Origin: Chaenocephalus aceratus
Lineage: Eukaryota; Chordata; Actinopteri; Perciformes; Channichthyidae
Length of the DNA: 64,000 nt
Direction: 5' to 3'
NCBI GenBank assembly: GCA_023974075.1
Contig: JAMFTG010000128.1
Location: 67,001 to 131,000, forward strand
Position numbers and translations under genes: made by a program. Below, piece after piece: positions 12,601 to 64,000 of this stretch. Positions within the stretch are counted from its first letter, which is position 1. The number at the start of each line of letters is the position of its first letter. The notes below the pieces were generated by a model. It saw only the letters and a program-made list of their open reading frames with translations. It was not told the origin of the DNA and did not search any database.

Positions 12601-13519
12601 CAGGCACAGCAACATACCTGCAGGGTTTAACATGACATCTAGGAGGCACACGTCTCTATGGCTAAGGTGGTCATTATTAATGTTTTGTTATCTTAGACAT
12701 TCCGTTTTTTGTTTTTTATACACTCACTGTTTTCCCTCTGTAACAAGTCAACTTTCCAAAGAATAAGATTTTAACTGAATTTAAAGAAGATCTTTAGAAA
12801 ATAATGTGAACAAAGTCTTGTTTTTTATCCACTCCTGTTATTATTCATATAGACATCTCGTGGTATTGTGAATTTATTAACAATTGAACATTTGATTAAT
12901 AAATGCCATGATTTTAGCGGGGCTTACAAACACAAAGCGCAAATTAGTTTTAGGGTTAGCAATACATTTCATAAAAGCAAAAGCTTTTGGTGTCCACTAA
13001 GGTGACTGGAAACAAGGGTAATCATTATCAGCTAAATGCACTTAAAATATGAAAAGTAAAAGTAATCATTAGACGGTTAAAGAACCAACAAAAAGAGAAC
13101 AGTTGCGATTTTATTTGACGTGTTAGTTCATCAGCAGACAGGAGGCTCCTATGAAGGATAATCAGTCACAAGCTGTTGGGCTGATCTCATAACCTCGTTA
13201 GCTTAATTAGAGACGTGAGCCTCCTTCTGAAGGTCTCTGAATCTGAAGGGAGAGTTTGGAGTCACAAGCAGATATTCTCTCAAAGTATTTGGGTTTTAAG
13301 AATCTTAAATGCAAGTCATGTACTGCTTTTCATCTTCTTGTGTTGTAAAGAACATACATTTATTTGTGTTCTTCAAGTTTTGGACCAGTGGTTGACCAAA
13401 ACATTTAAAAAGCCACTTTGGACATGTATAAATATTTCCTAATAACATTTATAATTTAAAAAAAGCACAACAAACAGGTTACATGAATCATTTTAAATAA
13501 AAATAAATTCTATAATGAA
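9658..13519. other. No gene seen
   Basis: AT-rich sequence without convincing exons. A degenerate AAAATGTCC-type tandem series lies at 10,380-10,560 and a short GTGTGCGTGTGC tract near 10,867. A possible old LINE tail (GAAGCGCTTTGAGCACC) lies at 11,738-11,800, followed by short ATT repeats. Short open frames here have no recognisable domain. Confidence 0.4.
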
Positions 13520-16077
13520 ATAAGCAACAAAAAACACAAACTATCCCTTCTTAAATATTATGAATATGTCTTTATTATCAGGCTATGTTCCACAATCATT
13601 CAAAGTAGCAGTGATAAAACCGCTTCTTAAAAAGCACAACCTCGATCCAGAGGTTTTAGCCAACTATAGACCTATTTCTAATCTTCCGTTCCTCTCAAAG
13701 ATTCTTGAGAAAGCGTTCGCAAAACAGCTGTGTGATTACTTAAAAAACAATGATTTATTTGAAGACTTTCAGTCTGGCTTTAGAACACATCATAGCACAG
13801 AGACAGCTCTGTTTAAAGTCACAAATGATATTCTAATAGCCTCAGACAAGGGACTTGTCTCTATTCTTGTTTTGCTCGATCTCAGTGCTGCATTTGATAC
13901 TATCGACCATGACATCCTATTGCAAAGACTAGAGCACTTAGTTGGCATACAGGGAACTGAAAGCTTTAGCGCAAGTTCAATAAGGAAGACCTAACACGAG
14001 TCACTTACACGTCACTCTATTGCTCCCTTCCCCCCTCATTAAATAGGAGGGCGTCACCCCTCAGCAGCCAATAGCTGCACAGGCTAAATTCCTTAAATAC
14101 CTGCTCTTCCTCCCTGTCAGTTGTCATTTCAGGTGACCACACGCAACCCGCCTCCACCCCTCTCGCCTCCCGTCTCCTCCAGGACAAAGCTAAACTTCCT
14201 TCTTCAGACCGGTCCCACCTACTTATCACCACCACCAGTGTCTAGACCCCGGGGATTTCATCGGAGCGGTTCTTTCCCTCCTGAATGATTATCCTGCAAA
14301 CCGGGGCCTAATCGCCAAAACACCATTCCATTCTCCTGTTGTATTATCATGGCAATCATTTCATTCATATGACGTGTAAACAATAAATATGTATTCCTTA
14401 CATCACGTCTCTCCGGTTTGAACTGCTTTAGGCTGGTTTAGGTCCTATCTATCTGAACGCTCTCAGTTTGTACGTGTTAAAGATCAATCTTCCACGCAAA
14501 CCAAAGTTAGCCATGGAGTGCCACAGGGCTCAGTGCTCGGACCTATTTCGTTCACATTATATATGCTTCCATTAGGCAATATTATAAGGAATCATTCTGT
14601 AAACTTTCATTGTTATGCGGATGATACTCAACTATATTTATCAATCAAGCCTGATGAAATTAATCATCTAAATAAAATTCAAGACTGCCTTAAGGACTTA
14701 AAAACGTGGATGACCTTAAACTTTTTGATGTTAAACACGACCAAAACTGAAGTTATTGTACTTGGCCCGAAGAATCTACGAAACAAATTATCTAAAGATA
14801 TACTAACTATGGATGGCATTAATTTGGCCTCCAGTGAGACTGTAAGGAATCTTGGTGTTATATTTGATCAGGATTTATCCTTTAACGCCCACATAAAATC
14901 AATTTCAAGGACCGCCTACTTCCATCTACGTAACATTGCAAAAATCAGGCATATCTTGCCTCAAAGCGATGCAGAGAAACTAGTCCATGCATTTGTTACT
15001 TCAAGGCTGGATTATTGTAACTCCTTATTATCAGGGAGTACCAAGAAGTCAGTCAAGTCGCTTCAGCTGATTCAAAATGCTGCAGCTCGTGTACTAACCA
15101 GAGTTAGGAGAAGGGACCACATTACTCCTGTTCTGGCTGCCTTACACTGGCTCCCTATAGAACACAGGATAGAATTTAAAATTCTTCTTCTCGCCTACAA
15201 AGCCCTTAATGGGCAGGCGCCATCTTACCTTAAAGAACTCATTATACCCTACTGTCCTACTAGGGCATTGCGTTCCAAGAATGCAGGGTTGTTGGTTGTT
15301 CCTAGAGTCTCTAAAAGTACAATGGGAGCCAGAGCCTTTTCTCATCAAGCTCCACATTTGTGGAATCAGCTTCCAGTTTGTGTTCGGGCAGCAGACACCC
15401 TATCCGTTTTTAAGAGTGCGCTTAAGACCTTCCTTTTTGATAAAGCTTATAGTTAGGGCTGATTAGATTCAGCCCCTAGTTTTGCTGATATAGGCTTAGT
15501 CTGTCGGGGGACATCTTACTTCTCTCTGTCTATACCCGTGTCCTCTCATGTTCCCATTAACCCAGCTTCCCCACATGTCTTTCTTTTTGGTGTCTATATA
15601 CGCCGGGATCCGGAGACATGGATGATCCTGCGGTCCTGTGTCCTGGATCGCGAGCGCTGGATCTTGAGTCGTGGCTGTGGTCCTGGATCATCGGTCCTGG
15701 ATGGATATCCTCGTGGATTCATCTTCCTATTATACACACATGCATTTCCAAACATTTGGACTACCTATGTTGCAAATGTATTATCTTTTCAATTTGCACA
15801 CGGTATCTATTGCACGTCTGTCCGTCCTGGGAGAGGGATCCTCCTCTGTTGCTCTCCCTGAGGTTTCTCCCATGTTCCCTTTAAACTGTGGGGTTTCTTC
15901 GGAAGTGTTTCCTTGTACGATGTGAGGGTCTGAGGACAGAGGGTCTAAGGACAGAGGGTCTAAGGACAGAGGGTGTCGTATTGTCATACTGATATTCTGT
16001 ACACACTGTGAAGTCCACTGAGACAAATGTAACGTTTATGATATTGGGCTATAAATAAACATTGATTGATTGATTGA
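13520..16077 (+). mobile_element. L2-clade LINE, 5'-truncated, with interrupted reverse transcriptase
   Basis: The upstream half of the reverse transcriptase (about 13,560-13,965) has [32 protein letters not shown] and the catalytic [12 protein letters not shown]. The downstream half (about 14,430-15,456) has [11 protein letters not shown], the YADDTQLY catalytic box and the L2-type tail with LHWLPI and PHLWNQLP. A ~460-bp insertion separates the halves. The 3' UTR ends in AAATAAACATTGATTGATTG and runs into a CA tract. No endonuclease domain remains, so the copy is inactive. Confidence 0.9.
13965..14430. mobile_element. Insertion splitting the L2 reverse transcriptase, possibly a solo LTR
   Basis: The L2 protein is broken after ...GIQGT and resumes at [12 protein letters not shown]. 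The pentamer GAACT occurs on both sides of the insert, which looks like a 5-bp target duplication. The insert carries a TTAAATA box (near 14,092) and an AATAAA (near 14,382) close to its right end. That order and the 5-bp duplication suggest a solo long terminal repeat, but no clear TG...CA ends were seen. It must be younger than its host L2. Confidence 0.55.
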
Positions 16078-17640
<1,563 letters not shown>

Positions 17641-17685
17641 ATTCATCAGTTTTACTGATACACGAAATCCAAAGGGGCCAAAAAA

Positions 17686-17749
17686 GGAAGAAGAAGAAGA
17701 AGAAGAAGAAGAAGAAGAAGAAGAAGAAGAAGAAGAAGAAGAAGAAGAA
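17686..17749. repeat. (GAA)n microsatellite in the cngb1 3' flank
   Basis: About 21 copies of AAG/GAA, so a CTT tract on the gene strand. It lies about 130 bp beyond the cngb1 stop codon, within or just past the 3' UTR. Confidence 0.95.
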
Positions 17750-17875
17750 GCAGAGAGCACTTTGCACACAGAGACCATGATGCACTGGGGTTTGTAGTCT
17801 TCCTCTTGCGGTCTGCATGCCACGTCTCTTCCCTGAAGGTTGCTGAAATGCATTGTGGGAAGCAGAGTCTTTGCC

Positions 17876-61266
<43,391 letters not shown>

Positions 61267-63443
61267 CTGCGGGAACACACACACACAGAATAGTTAGGAG
61301 TGGAGGGGTGTTGTATTTCTGTGTCGGACCCTGAAGGCAGCACCTCCCTGGTCCAATGGGATTCCTCCGTTTGATTTTGGATTATTTCAGAAAATAACTC
61401 TGTGTCAAACAAACGATAATCTCCACATATTAACACCTCTTTATGATTTCTGAAGTAAAAAGCTAACGTTAGGCTATAAAGGAATAGGGATTAAAAAAGG
61501 GTTTAAAAACTCGTACCTGCACCATACAACCTGGTCGAATCTGTATTTGCATTCTCTTACTAATGTCATTGTTGCTCTTATTAAAACAGTATAAAAACAA
61601 TTTACCCCAAAAATAAACTAGAAAATATTACTTGATGTTACCCACTTGACACAAATGCATTTACAAATACGTATTTATGTATAAGAATTTACATCAATCT
61701 CTCCACTGGAGATACAAACAGTTCTCACACAAAACTCAAATGTAAACATCTGCTATACCTGAATGTTTAGTTTGTGGCCCTTTTATATTCATTTAACGAA
61801 ATTGTCCAAACACAAGTGTTAATGTTAATTACGACTACACCAGTCCAACAACACATCAATGCTTATCACACACCACATGGAAGAACATAATGAATGTAGA
61901 ATTTTGGTATCTTTTAAAAGTTCTTGGAAAAGTTCCTGATTAGCGTTCTCTCTATTGACTCGACTCGCTCGGTGCTTAGCGGCGTTTGGATCAGTTCTGG
62001 CTCAGCCTCAGCTTGATTAGCGCTGACTGGCCGTGACCCTAATCCGCCTCAGGAGGTCTGGCAGCAGAGCCGTGTCACTGTGCTGACAAACATTTCAACT
62101 GGAGTCACTTGCACTTTCTCTTAGCTCTTTAGCCATTTAGCTAGGTTTTATGTCCACCAGTTTTGCAGTTTCGATTGTTATCAGCCAGGTTTACGTTTGA
62201 CAACATCTTTAATCAAATCAAGTCTTATTTATGGATCCCAATCTCAGATATTATGCAATAAAACTAAATTCCCAAATTGGGATTAATAAAGTACATTTGA
62301 CCGTATATTATCTTTTATCTTATATTAAATCTGTAGATCGTACAACACTGTCTGTTTTAGGAACATCTCAGCGGCGTGGGAAAAACCCATTTCCCCAAAG
62401 AAATCTCCCAGTTTTCCAGAGTAAAGGAAATAGTTGTGTTGCCACAAAACACATCAAACTGATTCAGTATGTGAGCAAAAGGGTATAAAGGTGCACTTTC
62501 CACCTTCCAGTTAGCTCTTTAGTCTTTTAGCTAGTTGCTAAAACCACCAGTGAGTCAGTTAGTTAGCTTTCCAGTTAGCTCTTTAGCCAATAGTTCGTTT
62601 GTCAACAAGTAGTCAGTTAGTTATTATTTTAGTTTGATTTTTAGATTTTCAGCTAGATGCTCAGCCAACCAGTAGTCGGTTAGTTAGCTTTACAAGTAGC
62701 TTGTTCGATATTAAGCTAGTTGCTATTAGTTAGCTAGTTTAATAGATATTTAGATATCTAGCTTGTTACTAAATCGACCATTAACATTCTGTTCTTTATC
62801 CAAAAACAGCTAGTTCTTCTAAGTCAGGTAGTGAGATCAGTCGATCAGCCAATCTTTGAATCAAATCAAATTTAGTCAGATGTATTTATATTGACCAATT
62901 TCACATATTACACATTTTGCCTCACGGGTTTACAATGTGTTGCCACAACTTAGCCATACGTTTTCTTGAGGTTCAGTAGCTTTTTATCAATGCTTGCATT
63001 TCTTATCAAGGATAATTGGGCATTGATTTTAAAGTATTGCTAATATCATTATGAAAACATACACACTTAAGACAATATACTCATTACAGGAATTACATCT
63101 CATGTTACAAAGGGAACCGTAAGCTCATTTGAAAGGGAAGTCCTAAATAAAGATGCTTCATGCCACTGACCAGGTAAACAGGCGGTTAACTCATTGGATG
63201 GTTAATTATCATCCACTTCAAATTAGACAAGTTGCTAGTTTCATTAACTTCACAGCCAGATAACGTGCTAGAAAATCAACAACAGTGAGTCAATAACATG
63301 GTGGGCAAGAAAAAATAAATGTAACTTTAAAATTACTTGTAAAATAAAGTATTTTGTAAAAAGTAAGGTACTTCATTAGATGCAATTATTAATGTATTGG
63401 ATTCAAACACAGTTCATTTTCTACAAAGAACAAGAAACATGTG

Positions 63444-63489
<46 letters not shown>

Positions 63490-63850
63490 CGTGAGTCATA
63501 CAGTCTATGGTGTGAGTATACAGACTCTAGGCTAACCATGATATTATTTACAACTGAATACATTGGTAAAAATAGTGAGAAGTATCTCAGTGTAAGAAAG
63601 CAGAAGTTCTTACATTTTATCGCAAATACAAAAAGTATTCTTAAAAAAAAAACTATCAGAAGTATAATTTATTGAAAAAAAGTGCATGTAAAGAAGTAAA
63701 CGTAACGAGTACTGCAAACCAACCGTATTTGTCTGTTAGCATGTTAGCTAGGTCGTTAGCAAATGTTGTTTACTGGCTAAACAAACGGCAGATAATCTAA
63801 ACAAAGTGACTCACGACTAAACCACCATGCTCTGCAGTATTTCCCCCCTG
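61267..63850. other. cngb1 5' region: no gene seen
   Basis: Positions 61,320-61,500 are a copy of the CCTGAAGGCAGCA.CTCCCT dispersed family. A LINE tail (CCCAAATTGGGATTAATAAAG) lies at 62,270. Positions 62,490-62,780 hold a degenerate TTAGCTAGTTAG repeat. A (GT)n tract lies at 63,449-63,488. No 5' exon or promoter could be placed. Confidence 0.45.
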
Positions 63851-63859
63851 TTGAGGTAT

Positions 63860-64000
63860 TATTTTGGGGGGGGTTTGTGGAGGTCGGTGGGGTGTTTAGT
63901 GGGGTGTTTTGGGGAGGTCGGTGGGGTGTTTAGTGGGGTGTTTTGGGGAGGTCGGTGGGGTCTTTAGTGGGGTGTTTTGGGGAGGTCGGTGGGGTGTTTA
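63860..64000. repeat. 34-bp G-rich minisatellite at the window edge
   Basis: About four copies of a 34-bp unit with GGGGTGTTTTGGGGAGGTCG and GTGGGGTGTTTAGT, running off the right end. Its runs of three or four G could form G-quadruplexes on the plus strand. Confidence 0.9.

Overview
The window is teleost fish nuclear DNA. It has GT/AG introns, long (CA)n tracts, L2 and Rex-type LINE copies, many small hAT and piggyBac-like elements and a very high minisatellite load. No bacterial, organellar, rRNA or tRNA gene was seen.

One real gene was recognised. It occupies most of the window on the minus strand, from about 61,266 (5') to 17,876 (3'). It is cngb1, the rod photoreceptor cyclic nucleotide-gated channel beta subunit. 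I rebuilt 35 coding exons by eye. With one frameshift in exon 7 set aside, they sum to about 3,615 coding bases, or about 1,204 residues; the human protein is about 1,250. Exons 1-20 (61.3-44.5 kb) encode the GARP-type N-terminus: four short repeats ending in VVPQP or MLPQP, a Glu/Val/Asp-rich exon and a Glu-rich helical stretch. Exons 21-30 (37.3-28.7 kb) encode the calmodulin-type segment, S1-S6, a TIGGLPDP pore and the C-linker. Exons 31-33 (28.5-22.8 kb) encode the cyclic-nucleotide-binding domain. Exons 34-35 (19.7-17.9 kb) encode the C-terminal tail.

Two further exon-like segments, at 55.48 kb and 47.36 kb, have good acceptors in compatible phase. They run into stop codons and AATAAA signals. 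They flank the Glu-rich part in the arrangement expected for soluble GARP2-like and GARP1-like isoforms of the same gene.

The introns are heavily loaded with repeats. Intron 31 starts and ends in (TG)n tracts. Intron 32 holds a ~4 kb element with ~0.8 kb inverted arms and a perfect 8-bp target duplication. Intron 16 holds a hAT element packed with a CT-rich array. Minisatellites directly touch splice sites of exons 4, 21 and 28.

The 1-17.8 kb part lies downstream of cngb1. It has no recognisable gene: hAT and piggyBac-like elements, an L2 element (13.5-16.1 kb) split by a ~460-bp insertion, a second L2 3' end (7.0-7.8 kb), tandem arrays and unassigned sequence. The 61.3-64 kb part is 5' flank or a 5' untranslated intron, with a G-rich array running off the end. 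All calls come from reading sequence and splice phase; no search or alignment could be run.
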